From assembly GCF_003367315.1 (NCBI RefSeq), contig NZ_CP031415.1, positions 1,796,001 to 1,860,000 of the forward strand: 64,000 nucleotides of DNA. Reading direction: 5' to 3'. This DNA is from Saccharospirillum mangrovi (GTDB lineage: Bacteria; Pseudomonadota; Gammaproteobacteria; Pseudomonadales; Natronospirillaceae). This document shows positions 1-8,945 of the stretch, piece by piece (position 1 is the first letter of the stretch; each line of letters begins with the position of its first letter). Under the pieces are notes generated by a model. That model worked only from the letters and a program-made list of their open reading frames with translations, had not been told where the DNA came from and ran no database searches. A program made the position numbers and the translations under genes.

Positions 1-1675
1 AGCCCGGACCAGCCGGCGCCTTGGGTGCCTTAACCGGTTTGGCAACGGGTTTTGCTTCCACACTTGGGGCCGGTTGGCGCGGCGCCTGAATGTTGGAGAT
101 GGCCGCTTCCTGAGGCTTAACCTGAGCTTCCAGCACCGCTTCGGATTCCGACGGTGTGGCTTCAAATTTCAACGCGTAGCTGGGTACGGAATTCACCAGG
201 TTTTCGTCGTCATCGCGCAGGCGCACCACTTCGTAGTGCGGTGTTTCCATTTGTGGGTTGGGTACCACTAGAACGTGAACTTTCAGGCGTTGCTCGATCT
301 CATGGATGGCTTCGCGTTTTTCGTTCAGCAGGAAGGTGGCGACCGACAACGGCACAATGGCTCGAATCTGAGCGGTGCGTTCTTTCAGCGATTCTTCTTC
401 GACCAGTCGCAGAATCGCCAGTGACAGCGATTTCACATCGCGGATGATGCCGTGGCCGTTACAGCGCGGGCAGACGATGCCGCTGGTTTCACCCAACGAC
501 GGGCGCAGACGCTGACGCGACATTTCCAGCAAACCGAAACGCGACAGGCGGCCTACTTGCACGCGGGCGCGGTCGGAATTGGTGGCGTCTTTGATGCGTG
601 CTTCGACTTCACGCTGGTGTTTGGTCTGGTTCATGTCGATGAAGTCGATCACGATCAGGCCGCCCATGTCGCGCAGGCGCAACTGACGGGCAATTTCTTC
701 GGCCGCTTCCAGGTTGGTGTGGAAGGCGGTTTCCTCAATGTCGCCACCCTTGGTGGAGCGCGATGAGTTGATGTCGATGGAGACCAGGGCTTCGGTCGGG
801 TCGATGACGATGGAGCCGCCGCTGGGCAGCTTCACTTCGCGCTGGAAGGCGCTCTCGATTTGCGATTCGATCTGGTAGCGGTTGAACAGCGGTACCGGGT
901 CTTCATAACGCTTCAGTTTGCTCTGGTAGTTCGGCATGACTTTCTGCACGAAATCCAGGGCGTAGTCGTAGGCTTCTTTGCTGTCGATCAGCACTTCGCC
1001 GATGTCCTGACGCAGGTAATCACGAATGGCGCGCAGGATGACGTTGCTTTCCTGAAGAATCAGGAAGGGGGCCGGGCGAGAGGTGGAGGCTTCACGGATG
1101 GATTCCCACAACTGGATCAGGTAATCCAAATCCCATTGCAGTTCTTCAGCGCTGCGGCCAATACCGGCGGTCCGCACGATAACGCCCATGCCATCGGGTA
1201 CTTCGATGCCTTGCAGGGCTTCGCGAATCTGGGCGCGTTCGTCGCCTTCAATACGGCGGGAAATACCGCCAGCGCGGGCGTTGTTGGGCATCAACACCAG
1301 GTAACGACCGGCCAGGCTGACCATGGTGGTCAGGGCGGCGCCCTTGTTGCCACGCTCTTCTTTATCGACCTGAACAATGACTTCGGTGCCTTCTTTCACC
1401 AGTTCTTTGATGCTGGAACGAGACGACATGGACGGGTCGATGAAGTATTCGCGGGCGATTTCTTTCAGCGGGAGGAAGCCGTGGCGCTCGGCGCCGAAGT
1501 CGACGAAGGCGGCTTCAAGGCTGGGTTCGATGCGGGTGATTTTGCCTTTGTAGATGTTGGCTTTCTTCTGTTCGCGAAAGCCGGTTTCGATGTCGAGATC
1601 GTAGAGTTTTTGGCCGTCTACCAGTGCGACCCTCAGCTCTTCGGCTTGAGTCGCGTTGATCAGCATTCTTTTCAT
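1..1675 (-). CDS. rne: Ribonuclease E, N-terminal catalytic part (cut by window edge)
   Basis: Endoribonuclease that starts mRNA decay and rRNA/tRNA processing and scaffolds the degradosome. The N-terminus begins [17 protein letters not shown], typical of RNase E, and the S1-type region ([20 protein letters not shown]) follows. The zinc-link motif CPRCNG sits at residues 402-407, nearly the same position as in E. coli. About 558 residues lie in the window; the last 30 are a Pro/Ala/Lys-rich linker, the expected start of the non-catalytic scaffold, and the rest is beyond base 1. It is divergent from rluC, as in E. coli and Pseudomonas. Start chosen at the first ATG (1675-1673); a second ATG lies three codons in. 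Confidence 0.97.
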   Translation of the reverse strand, partial: MKRMLINATQAEELRVALVDGQKLYDLDIETGFREQKKANIYKGKITRIEPSLEAAFVDFGAERHGFLPLKEIAREYFIDPSMSSRSSIKELVKEGTEVIVQVDKEERGNKGAALTTMVSLAGRYLVLMPNNARAGGISRRIEGDERAQIREALQGIEVPDGMGVIVRTAGIGRSAEELQWDLDYLIQLWESIREASTSRPAPFLILQESNVILRAIRDYLRQDIGEVLIDSKEAYDYALDFVQKVMPNYQSKLKRYEDPVPLFNRYQIESQIESAFQREVKLPSGGSIVIDPTEALVSIDINSSRSTKGGDIEETAFHTNLEAAEEIARQLRLRDMGGLIVIDFIDMNQTKHQREVEARIKDATNSDRARVQVGRLSRFGLLEMSRQRLRPSLGETSGIVCPRCNGHGIIRDVKSLSLAILRLVEEESLKERTAQIRAIVPLSVATFLLNEKREAIHEIEQRLKVHVLVVPNPQMETPHYEVVRLRDDDENLVNSVPSYALKFEATPSESEAVLEAQVKPQEAAISNIQAPRQPAPSVEAKPVAKPVKAPKAPAGPG

Positions 1676-2162
1676 TGAGTAACAGTGCTCTGTTGGTAAT
1701 GAGTGACAGAGCAGCAAGGGCAGGGTCTACAGGCGGGCGAACACCGAAATATATAGGATCACGCTATTCGTGGCTGCATTGTCCAGAATCTCTGAGGCAA
1801 TGCGGCGCTCGGTGTTTCCATGAACAACCGGGCAACGGAAAGAGTCTTACGGGGATGCCTGCTCTTTTTAGAAGCACTTGCGTTCTGTGGTGAAGTGCTT
1901 TCTTCCGTATGAACCCATCGTCATACGCTGTTTTAATCTGTACTTGCTGCCCAACCAATTCTGTCAGACCGATGCCTGTCATCTGTCTGGAGGTTGGGTT
2001 CCGCTTCCCGGCCGCCTGTGTGGTCTCTGGGCGGGGGGAATCACGGGCTCCCAGCGAGCCGGAGTTTAGCACCATGATTACAACCCAGCAATAAAAGCGC
2101 TGGGAGGCCTTAGTTCCAGACTATCAACCTCAGAAGCCGTCGCTGAACCAGCCGCCGAGGGC
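1676..2162 (-). promoter_or_regulatory. Long non-coding gap; probable rne 5' leader
   Basis: About 525 bp separate the divergent rne and rluC starts. No ORF here looks protein-like. In E. coli the rne transcript has a long 5' UTR through which RNase E limits its own mRNA, so a long leader is expected. Visible structure includes a CCCAGC/GCTGGG hairpin (2084-2089 with 2099-2104). I cannot locate the rne promoter with confidence, and assigning the leader is inference from gene order. Confidence 0.4.
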
Positions 2163-2171
2163 TGCTATCAT
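2163..2171 (+). promoter_or_regulatory. Candidate extended -10 promoter for rluC
   Basis: TGCTATCAT is an extended -10 element (TGn plus TATCAT) about 30 bp upstream of the rluC start. No good -35 is seen, which extended -10 promoters tolerate. The match is by eye only. Confidence 0.35.
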
Positions 2172-2200
2172 CCGCGTTTTATTTTGGGTCGCACGCCACT

Positions 2201-3151
2201 GTGTCAAAAGTCAGTTTTTATCGTGTCGAGATGGATAGGGCCGGTCAGAGGATCGATAATTTCCTCATCGGTTATTGGAAGAAGGTACCCAAGAGCCGGG
2301 TGTATCGGGTGTTGCGCAAAGGCGAAGTGCGCGTCAACGGCAAGCGCGTCAAGCCCGAATACCGGCTGGTGGCGGACGATGAAATTCGCATTCCTCCAGT
2401 CACACTTCCCGAAACCAATACGGAAACGGTGGTGCCAGGGCAGTCGCTGCAGCGCCATTTGGACAACGCCATTCTGTATGAAGACGACTGGGTGGTGGCA
2501 ATCAACAAGCCTTCGGGTTTGGCGGTGCACGGCGGGTCGGGCATTCGGTTGGGGTTAATTGAGTCGTACCGGGCCATGCGGCCGGAATTGCGCTTTGTCG
2601 AGCTGGTGCATCGGTTGGATCGGGATACTTCCGGTGTCGTGCTGATCGCCAAAAAGCGCAGCGCTTTGACGACTTTGCAGGCGGCTTTTCGCGCCAAGAC
2701 GGACGTTAAGAAGACGTATTGGTGCCTGGTGCACGGCCGTTGGTCGGACGATGTGACCGAAGTGGATGCGCCATTGCGCAAACAGCAGGCGGTCGGTGGC
2801 GAGCGATTTGTCCGGGTCGCGCCCGATGGCAAAGCCTCATTGACGCGTTTCCGGGTGCTTAAGGCGTATGCGCAAGCCACCTGGGTTGAAGCGCAACCGG
2901 TAACCGGCCGTACTCACCAGATTCGAGTGCATTGCCAGCACGCCGGCCATCCGATTCTGGGTGACACCAAGTATCAGTCCGGCCGCGCGGAACAGCTGTG
3001 TCGGGAAATGGGTTTGGAACGCTTGTTTTTGCATGCTGCTCAGCTTAGGGTGCCGCACCCGGACAGTGGCGCAGAGTTGGTGATTGAAGCGCCGCTGGAG
3101 CGGCCTTTGTTCAGCCTGTTGCAGCAGTTGTCAGCCGGTTCGGCTTCCTAA
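2201..3151 (+). CDS. rluC: 23S rRNA pseudouridine synthase RluC
   Basis: Converts uridines 955, 2504 and 2580 (E. coli numbering) of 23S rRNA to pseudouridine. An N-terminal S4 RNA-binding domain (residues about 14-66, AGQRIDNFL to DDEIRIPPV) is followed by the RluA-type catalytic domain with HRLDRDTSG, whose Asp140 is the expected catalytic residue. Length is 316 aa, normal for the family. The start is GTG at 2201; an in-frame ATG lies at 2231, just before AGQRIDNFL. The GTG start keeps the usual short N-terminal extension. Neither start has a strong ribosome-binding site. sppA follows after 29 bp on the same strand. Confidence 0.94.
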   Translation: MSKVSFYRVEMDRAGQRIDNFLIGYWKKVPKSRVYRVLRKGEVRVNGKRVKPEYRLVADDEIRIPPVTLPETNTETVVPGQSLQRHLDNAILYEDDWVVAINKPSGLAVHGGSGIRLGLIESYRAMRPELRFVELVHRLDRDTSGVVLIAKKRSALTTLQAAFRAKTDVKKTYWCLVHGRWSDDVTEVDAPLRKQQAVGGERFVRVAPDGKASLTRFRVLKAYAQATWVEAQPVTGRTHQIRVHCQHAGHPILGDTKYQSGRAEQLCREMGLERLFLHAAQLRVPHPDSGAELVIEAPLERPLFSLLQQLSAGSAS

Positions 3152-3180
3152 TCCGGCGTATTGAATAGGGCAAAAAGGTT

Positions 3181-4173
3181 ATGTTTGGAAAAGATCGATC
3201 ATCTACCGACGGCACCGAAAACTGGGCCGGTTCGCGCAAAGAGTGGCAACTGATCGAAAAGGTCGTTCTGGCCAATACATCGGAATTAAAAAAGCACCGG
3301 CGTTGGGGTGTTTTCTTCAAGCTGCTGACGTTTATTTATTTGTTCGCCTTGCTGTGGTTAATCATTGCCGGTCGTTCGTTCGATCACGGCGGCGTTCCCA
3401 ACAGCACCGGCGGCCACACCGCTGTGGTGCAGGTGCGCGGTGTTATTGCCGACGGTGAGCTGGCAAGTGCCGACTCGGTGGTTGCCAGCTTGCAGGCGGC
3501 GCTGGATCACCCGGATACGCGCGCCGTCATTCTGCGCATCAACAGTCCGGGCGGCAGCCCGGTGCAGTCTTCCTACATTTATAACGAAGTGCGCCGTCAG
3601 CGCGATTTGCACCCCGACATCCCCATCGACGCTGTTATTGCCGATACCGGCGCCAGCGGCGCTTATTACATCGCCGCCAGTGCGGAAAACATCTACGCCA
3701 ATGGCGCCAGCCTGGTGGGTTCCATTGGTGTCACCGCTGCCGGTTTCGGTTTTGAAGAGCTGATTGATCGTGTTGGCATCGAGCGGCGCGAATTCACCGC
3801 GGGCGAACACAAGGCGTTTCTTGACCCCTTCCAACCGGTCGATCCCGAAGAGCGTGAGCTGTTTGAGGCGCTGCTGAACGACGTCCACCAGCAATTTATT
3901 GAAGACGTCCGCGCCGGTCGCGGTGATCGTTTGGATGAATCCAACGATAAGCTGTTTTCCGGCTTGGTCTGGACGGGCGATCAGGCCGTTGAGCTGGGTT
4001 TGATCGACGGCATCAAATCGACTTCGGAACTGGCACGCGAGCTGGGCTACCCGCAGTTGGTTGATTTCTCAGCCCACCTGACGCCCTGGCAGAAGTTCGC
4101 GCGTAATTTCGGTGTCGGCGTTGCCGAGACGTTGGTGAAGCTGGGCGTGGTCGAGCAGTTGAGTCTGCGCTAG
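3181..4173 (+). CDS. sppA: Signal peptide peptidase SppA, short (36K) type, S49 serine protease
   Basis: Inner-membrane protease that degrades cleaved signal peptides. One transmembrane segment (residues about 46-63, FFKLLTFIYLFALLWLIIAG) anchors a periplasmic S49 domain. The catalytic Ser159 lies in DTGASGAYYIAAS and the general-base Lys211 in FTAGEHKAFLDPF; the INSPGGSP loop is at 121-128. At 330 aa it is the single-domain type, not the 67K double-domain E. coli SppA. It follows rluC, probably in one transcript. Its stop codon overlaps the maf stop codon on the other strand through a shared CTAG. Confidence 0.93.
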   Translation: MFGKDRSSTDGTENWAGSRKEWQLIEKVVLANTSELKKHRRWGVFFKLLTFIYLFALLWLIIAGRSFDHGGVPNSTGGHTAVVQVRGVIADGELASADSVVASLQAALDHPDTRAVILRINSPGGSPVQSSYIYNEVRRQRDLHPDIPIDAVIADTGASGAYYIAASAENIYANGASLVGSIGVTAAGFGFEELIDRVGIERREFTAGEHKAFLDPFQPVDPEERELFEALLNDVHQQFIEDVRAGRGDRLDESNDKLFSGLVWTGDQAVELGLIDGIKSTSELARELGYPQLVDFSAHLTPWQKFARNFGVGVAETLVKLGVVEQLSLR

Positions 4174-4745
4174 GGCAGGCGATAGCCCAAGCTGCGCAGT
4201 TCCCGGGCGAGCGATATCAGCGGTAAGCCGATCAAAGCATTGGGGTCATCACTGCGTACCCAGTCGAACAGGGTGATGCCCAGTGCTTCCACTTTAAAAC
4301 TGCCGGCGCAATCCAGCGGCTGCTCGGCATTCACGTAACGTTCTATTTCTTCGCCCGTTAACGACCGGAACCGCACTTGTGTATCCACTACCCAGCCAGC
4401 CTGGGTTCTCCCCGCCAGCGCGACCGCCGTGTGGAAATGAACGGTCTGGCCTGAACAGGCCTGCAACTGAGCGCAGGCGCGCTCGAAGCTGCCGGGTTTG
4501 GTCAGCAGTGTGCCGTCGGGTGCGGCGGCGGTTTGGTCACTGCCGATGATCAGATGATCCGGGAAGTCGGCTGTCAGGCTCTGAGCCTTGGTGATTGCTA
4601 AACGCAGCGCCAGTGCCTGCGGCGTTTCAGCCGGATTTGGGGTTTCATCGCACAGTGGGGCGGCCTGAGTGAAGTCCAATCCCAGCGTGTGCAGTCGATC
4701 TGCCCGGTATTTTGAAGTGGAGGCCAGTAATAACGGGGCTTGCAT
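4170..4745 (-). CDS. maf: Maf-like nucleoside triphosphate pyrophosphatase (YceF type)
   Basis: House-cleaning enzyme that hydrolyses non-canonical NTPs; the YceF subfamily prefers 7-methyl-GTP. The protein begins MQAPLLLASTSKYRADRL, with the S-x-x-R phosphate-binding motif. The catalytic region reads LIIGSDQTA, and the C-terminal GSFKVEALGITLFDWVRSDDPNALIGLPL is typical of the family. Length 191 aa is normal. The gene lies between sppA and yceD, as in Pseudomonas, but is on the opposite strand to both. Subfamily assignment (YceF rather than YhdE) rests on context. Confidence 0.92.
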   Translation of the reverse strand: MQAPLLLASTSKYRADRLHTLGLDFTQAAPLCDETPNPAETPQALALRLAITKAQSLTADFPDHLIIGSDQTAAAPDGTLLTKPGSFERACAQLQACSGQTVHFHTAVALAGRTQAGWVVDTQVRFRSLTGEEIERYVNAEQPLDCAGSFKVEALGITLFDWVRSDDPNALIGLPLISLARELRSLGYRLP

Positions 4746-4804
4746 GGCGATGAACTCCTAAAAACTTTTGACTTGAAAGCGCTCATCCGTATCATACCGC
4801 GCCT

Positions 4805-5335
4805 ATGTCGAAATCCGAGCTTCCCGACCACCTCGATGCTTATAAGCTGGCGGACCAGAAAGTCTCCCTCAGCGGTCAGGTGTCGTCTGCTCGATTGACC
4901 CGTTTAAGCGAGTCAGTTTTGAGTTTGGGTGACGCCTTTGAGGCGGAGTTGGATTTCTTTCAGGATGAGGAACATCGGCGCATTGTCACCGGCACCGTCC
5001 GGGGGCAGGTCGAGTTGGAGTGTCAGCGTTGTCTGCAACCCATGGTTCAGCCGCTCGACAGCCGCTTCCGCCTTGCCATCGTTTATAACGACGAAATGGC
5101 TAAGGCGTTGCCAGCAGACGATGAACCTTTGCTGTTGTTGCCGGACGAATCGTTAGACCCGGCCAGCATCGTGGAAGAAGAGTTGTTGTTGAGTTTGCCG
5201 TTACAGGCAATGCACAGCGAAGCGGAATGCCGGATTCAGACCGAGTTCAAACCGGAAACAGACGATACCTCGACTGCAACGGAACCGACTCGGGATAACC
5301 CTTTTCAAGTGCTGGCTTCACTGAAAAAGGACTGA
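4805..5335 (+). CDS. yceD: YceD/DUF177 protein, 23S rRNA accumulation protein
   Basis: DUF177 protein encoded upstream of rpmF across bacteria and linked to 23S rRNA accumulation. The characteristic motif [12 protein letters not shown] (about residues 75-86) is present, as is the acidic C-terminus ending [12 protein letters not shown], a conserved YceD tail. Length 176 aa is normal. The start ATG has no obvious Shine-Dalgarno and lies 59 bp from the divergent maf start. It forms the head of the yceD-rpmF-plsX cluster. Confidence 0.92.
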   Translation: MSKSELPDHLDAYKLADQKVSLSGQVSSARLTRLSESVLSLGDAFEAELDFFQDEEHRRIVTGTVRGQVELECQRCLQPMVQPLDSRFRLAIVYNDEMAKALPADDEPLLLLPDESLDPASIVEEELLLSLPLQAMHSEAECRIQTEFKPETDDTSTATEPTRDNPFQVLASLKKD

Positions 5336-5427
5336 AAGGTCCTGCGAAGCAGGCCAAGAAAACAACCGGAACGGGCCTGGTGCCGGTTCTGATTCAGTTA
5401 AATGCTCTATACCAGGAGGCTACGGCC

Positions 5428-5610
5428 ATGGCAGTTCAGCAGAACAAAAAGACTCGTTCCCGCCGCGGAATGCGTCGTGCACACGATTCACTGAAGGGCA
5501 CCGCTCTGACAGTTGATCCGACTACCGGTGAAACGCATCGTCGTCACCACGTTTCTCCGGATGGTTTCTACAAAGGCCGTAAGGTCATTGCGGACGCCGA
5601 CGGCGAATAA
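5428..5610 (+). CDS. rpmF: 50S ribosomal protein L32
   Basis: A 60-aa ribosomal protein beginning [21 protein letters not shown], the L32 signature. The ATG at 5428 follows a clear AGGAGG (5414-5419). An upstream in-frame GTG at 5380 would add 16 residues with no homology and is rejected. It lacks the four zinc-binding cysteines that some L32 paralogues carry. plsX starts 6 bp downstream, so co-transcription is almost certain. Confidence 0.97.
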   Translation: MAVQQNKKTRSRRGMRRAHDSLKGTALTVDPTTGETHRRHHVSPDGFYKGRKVIADADGE

Positions 5611-5616
5611 GTCCCG

Positions 5617-6612
5617 GTGGCTGTTTTAGCCATCGACTTGCAGGGAGGGGACCAAGGCCCCTCCCAATTGCTTCCTGCCTCCCTCGATTTCTTCGAACAT
5701 CACCCGCACCACCGCGCCATCGTTTTTGGCCGAATCGACGACTGCAAACCCTATATTGGCTCCTTGCCGCCCAATCTGACGTTCCGCTCCTGCGAAGGCG
5801 ACTTGCCCGCTGGATTGAACCCCGCACGCCTGTTACGCCACGACTACAACAGCGCCATCGAAGCGGCGGTTCAGTGCCTGGCTAATCAAGAGGCCGACGC
5901 TCTGGTGTCGTCCGAACACACCGGCGTATTGATGACCTTGCTGCACCGTCACAGCCTGGTGCATCCGGCGTTGGAACGTCCGGCCTTGGTCAGTTGGGTT
6001 CCAACCGCCCGACAGCCGGTATTGATGCTGGATCTTGGGGCGTCGTTTTCCGCCACCACCGAACAGTTGCTGGGTTTTGCCGCCGCGGGTATTGCCATTG
6101 CCAGTGATCGCAGCAGTCGCAAGCCGCGCCTGGCACTGTTGAATCTGGGTGTTGAAGCCAACAAAGGGCCGCCAGCGTTGCATTTGGCAGCGGAACGATT
6201 GGCGCAATGGTCGGATGTCGATTTCTGTGGCTTTGCCGAAGCCAATACCATCTTCCGGGGCGATTACGACTTGATCATTACCGATGGTTTTACCGGCAAT
6301 GCGGTCATTAAATCGGCGGAAGGTACGGTCGATCTGTTGTTGTCGGCTTTGCGCCAACAACTGGGTGGCGATCTGCTGGGAAAAGCGCTGGGCTGGGTAT
6401 TGGGGCGGCGTTTGCAACCGTTGCTGAACCAGTTGGATCCGCGTCAGAGCAACGGTGCTTTGCTGGCCGGTACCAGTCTGACACTGATTAAAAGCCACGG
6501 TCACGCCGATGCCTTGGCATTTAAAGCGGCCATTATCCGGGCGATTGAGGCGTCCGAGGGTGGCTGGAGTCAGCGAGTGTTGAGGCGTCTTGATCCATTG
6601 TTGGTCGACTAA
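5617..6612 (+). CDS. plsX: Phosphate acyltransferase PlsX (divergent sequence)
   Basis: Makes acyl-phosphate from acyl-ACP for phospholipid synthesis, with PlsY as the next step. The N-terminus LAIDLQGGDQGP matches the family DxMGGDxGP pattern. Other conserved parts are SSEHTGVLMTLL, DLGASFS, the DGFTGNAVIKSAEG motif and KSHGHADALAF near the end. Two signature loops deviate from the usual sequence: MGGD is QGGD and SAGNTGAL is SSEHTGVL. Length 331 aa is normal. Start is GTG, six bases after rpmF. A 10-bp sequence TGGTCGACTA is repeated across and after the stop codon. No fabH follows. Confidence 0.93.
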   Translation: MAVLAIDLQGGDQGPSQLLPASLDFFEHHPHHRAIVFGRIDDCKPYIGSLPPNLTFRSCEGDLPAGLNPARLLRHDYNSAIEAAVQCLANQEADALVSSEHTGVLMTLLHRHSLVHPALERPALVSWVPTARQPVLMLDLGASFSATTEQLLGFAAAGIAIASDRSSRKPRLALLNLGVEANKGPPALHLAAERLAQWSDVDFCGFAEANTIFRGDYDLIITDGFTGNAVIKSAEGTVDLLLSALRQQLGGDLLGKALGWVLGRRLQPLLNQLDPRQSNGALLAGTSLTLIKSHGHADALAFKAAIIRAIEASEGGWSQRVLRRLDPLLVD

Positions 6613-6727
6613 TTGCTGGTCGACTAGTGGCGTCATTCGCTCAAATTGACGGTGAATCCCAATTTATCGGTCAATAATTCGCCTTTTACTGTTCCCTGTG
6701 TTCATAAATGTTTTAACGGCCTCTCTC

Positions 6728-6755
6728 TTTACTGAGATTTGTCGCCGACCATAAT
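6728..6755 (+). promoter_or_regulatory. Candidate promoter of the fabD operon
   Basis: TTTACT (6728-6733) and CATAAT (6750-6755) are separated by 16 bp inside the 202-bp gap between plsX and fabD. Such a gap suggests a separate promoter for fabD onward. Hexamers were matched by eye. Confidence 0.35.
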
Positions 6756-6814
6756 GCACGCCAGACAAGCGACCCTGCGTGGGTGGCTCAACCGAATAAA
6801 CAAGGATACGCAGC

Positions 6815-7753
6815 ATGGCCAAGACAATTGCCTTTGTGTTTCCCGGCCAAGGCTCTCAGCAGGTCGGAATGCTCGCCGATCTGGCGGAGCATTACCCGCT
6901 GATCACCGACACCTTTAAAGAGGCGTCCGATGCGTTGGGTTACGACCTATGGGCTCTGGTTCAACAAGGCCCGGCTGAAGAACTGAACCGCACTGAGAAA
7001 ACCCAGCCTGCGCTGTTGACGGCCAGCATCGCCTTGTGGCGTTTGTGGCGTGCAGAGGGTGGGGCGGCTCCGGCGTTGTTGGCCGGTCACAGCCTGGGTG
7101 AATATTCCGCTTTGGTGGCCGCCGATGTATTGCCGCTGGCCGACGCCGTTCGTCTGGTCGAAAAGCGCGGCCAGTTGATGCAGGCCGCAGTTCCGGCCGG
7201 TGAAGGTGCCATGGCGGCGATTCTGGGTCTGGATGACGATGCCGTTATCGAAGGCTGCCGTCAGGCCAGCGATGCAGGCGTTGTTGAAGCGGTTAACTTC
7301 AATACACCGGGGCAAGTGGTTATTGCCGGTGCGACCGCTGCTGTTGATCGCGCTATTGAAGTACTGAAAGCGGCCGGTGCCAAACGAGCCATGCCGTTGC
7401 CGGTCAGCGTACCGTCGCATTGCAGCCTGATGCGCGAAGCGGCCGATGAACTGGCTGCCTATATGGACGGTCTGACGTTGTCGGACGCCAGCATTCCGGT
7501 AGTACAGAACGTGACCGCCAAAGCTGAGCAAAGCGTCGCAACGCTCAAACCGAATTTGCTGGAACAGCTGTACCGGCCGGTGCTTTGGTCGCAGTCGGTT
7601 GCCGAACTGGTGAACCAGGGCGTGACCGAAACCATTGAATGTGGCCCGGGTAAGGTGTTGACCGGTCTGAACAAACGCATTGATAGCAATCTGGAATTGT
7701 CGGCGCTGGGCAGCCTGGCCGCTTTTCAGGAACGTTTAGGGAGTGATTCATGA
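6815..7753 (+). CDS. fabD: Malonyl-CoA:ACP transacylase FabD
   Basis: Loads malonyl groups onto acyl carrier protein for type II fatty acid synthesis. The sequence opens with FVFPGQGSQ; the catalytic Ser93 is in GHSLGEYSAL and His202 in VPSHCSLM, matching E. coli Ser92/His201. Length 312 aa is normal. The ATG follows AAGGA (AACAAGGATACGCAGC). The stop codon overlaps the fabG start by ATGA, so translation is probably coupled. Confidence 0.98.
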   Translation: MAKTIAFVFPGQGSQQVGMLADLAEHYPLITDTFKEASDALGYDLWALVQQGPAEELNRTEKTQPALLTASIALWRLWRAEGGAAPALLAGHSLGEYSALVAADVLPLADAVRLVEKRGQLMQAAVPAGEGAMAAILGLDDDAVIEGCRQASDAGVVEAVNFNTPGQVVIAGATAAVDRAIEVLKAAGAKRAMPLPVSVPSHCSLMREAADELAAYMDGLTLSDASIPVVQNVTAKAEQSVATLKPNLLEQLYRPVLWSQSVAELVNQGVTETIECGPGKVLTGLNKRIDSNLELSALGSLAAFQERLGSDS

Positions 7754-8490
7754 GCGACGCTAAGCTGGTTTTGGTTACTGGCGCCAGCCGCGGCATTGGT
7801 GCTGCCATTGCCGATCAACTGGGCAAAGCCGGTTACCGGGTAGCGGGTACCGCCACCTCTGACAGCGGTGCCGAAAAAATCACCGAGCGCTTCAAGGCTG
7901 CCGGTATCGACGGCAAAGGCTATCGGTTGAACGTGACTGAAGCCGATTCCATCGAAGCGGTAATGAGCGCGCTGAAAGAAGAATTTGGTGACGTTGCCAT
8001 TCTGGTCAACAACGCTGGCATTACTCAGGACAACCTGTTCCTGCGCATGAAAGAAGCCGAATGGGATGGCGTGATCAACACCAACCTGAGCTCGGCGTAT
8101 CGCATGAGCAAAGCGGTGATCAAGGCGATGACTCGCGCCCGTTGGGGCCGCATCGTTAACGTCTCTTCTGTAGTGGCTTCGTCCGGCAACGCCGGTCAGG
8201 TAAACTACGCCGCCGCCAAAGCTGGTTTGGAAGGCTTCACGCGTTCTCTGGCACGTGAAGTGGGTTCTCGTTCCATCACCGTCAACTCTGTTGCACCAGG
8301 CTTTATTGCTACAGACATGACGGACGAATTGCCTGAAGCCAATCGCGAAGCGCTGCTCAAGCAGGTTCCGCTGGGTCGATTGGGTGATCCGCAAGAAATT
8401 GCCGCGGCCGTTGCTTTTCTGGTCAGCGACTCAGCGTCTTACATCACGGGTGAGACGCTGCACGTCAACGGCGGCATGTACATGAGCTGA
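7750..8490 (+). CDS. fabG: 3-oxoacyl-ACP reductase FabG
   Basis: NADPH-dependent short-chain dehydrogenase that carries out the first reduction in fatty acid elongation. The cofactor motif GASRGIG is at residues 11-17, NNAG at 87-90, and the catalytic Ser140, Tyr153 and Lys157 lie in NVSSVV and YAAAK. Length 246 aa is normal. The ribosome-binding site TTAGGGAG lies inside the fabD end. It is followed by acpP after 88 bp. Confidence 0.98.
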   Translation: MSDAKLVLVTGASRGIGAAIADQLGKAGYRVAGTATSDSGAEKITERFKAAGIDGKGYRLNVTEADSIEAVMSALKEEFGDVAILVNNAGITQDNLFLRMKEAEWDGVINTNLSSAYRMSKAVIKAMTRARWGRIVNVSSVVASSGNAGQVNYAAAKAGLEGFTRSLAREVGSRSITVNSVAPGFIATDMTDELPEANREALLKQVPLGRLGDPQEIAAAVAFLVSDSASYITGETLHVNGGMYMS

Positions 8491-8505
8491 CCGGGCGGTT
8501 TAGAC

Positions 8506-8535
8506 TTGCCCGCCAGCGAAAGCTTTTAATACACT
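8506..8535 (+). promoter_or_regulatory. Candidate internal promoter for acpP
   Basis: TTGCCC (8506-8511) and TACACT (8530-8535) are spaced by 18 bp in the fabG-acpP gap. acpP is expressed far above its neighbours in other bacteria and usually has its own promoter. The assignment is by eye. Confidence 0.3.
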
Positions 8536-8578
8536 AACGCGCACTGAACGGTGCTGATTCCAATTAGGGAGTGTTCCA

Positions 8579-8815
8579 ATGAGCAACATTGAAGATCGCG
8601 TCAAGAAAATCGTCTGCGAACAGCTGGGCGCTAAAGAAGAAGACGTTACAGCCCAGGCTTCTTTCGTCGATGATTTGGGTGCCGATTCACTCGACACCGT
8701 TAACCTGGTGATGGCGCTGGAAGAAGAATTCGAAACCGAAATCCCGGACGAAGAATCTGAGAAGCTGGCGACTGTTCAGGACGCGATCGACTACATCAAC
8801 GCCCACCTGGGCTAA
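8579..8815 (+). CDS. acpP: Acyl carrier protein
   Basis: Small acidic carrier of acyl chains in fatty acid synthesis. The phosphopantetheine attachment Ser37 lies in [15 protein letters not shown]. At 78 aa it matches E. coli AcpP almost residue for residue at the core. The ATG follows TTAGGGAG at good spacing; the same sequence precedes fabG. A terminator lies about 40 bp after the stop. Confidence 0.99.
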   Translation: MSNIEDRVKKIVCEQLGAKEEDVTAQASFVDDLGADSLDTVNLVMALEEEFETEIPDEESEKLATVQDAIDYINAHLG

Positions 8816-8853
8816 CAGATCTGCCGTAAGGCAACCGTTCTGTACTGACATTG

Positions 8854-8887
8854 AAGCCGTATTGTCGCCTTGGCAGTACGGCTTTTT
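8854..8887 (+). terminator. Rho-independent terminator after acpP
   Basis: Stem GCCGTATTG (8856-8864) pairs with CAGTACGGC (8874-8882) with one G-U pair and a 9-nt loop, followed by TTTTTA. It lies between acpP and fabF, so fabF may be expressed by read-through or from its own start. Confidence 0.8.
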
Positions 8888-8945
8888 AGTTTCCGGCTGA
8901 CTGATCTTCAGCAGCCGTTAGATAGGTAAGTCATTGGAGGATTCT

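Noticed and set aside
860-1678. A 272-codon open frame on the plus strand opposite rne
   Set aside because: Antisense shadow of the conserved RNase E catalytic domain, with no family features.
1764-2075. A 103-codon open frame on the minus strand in the rne-rluC gap
   Set aside because: No recognisable motif and no clear ribosome-binding site. The gap is better explained as the rne leader, though a small protein cannot be excluded.
5380-5427. An extended N-terminus for ribosomal protein L32 from a GTG
   Set aside because: The ATG at 5428 has AGGAGG upstream and gives the standard L32 start.
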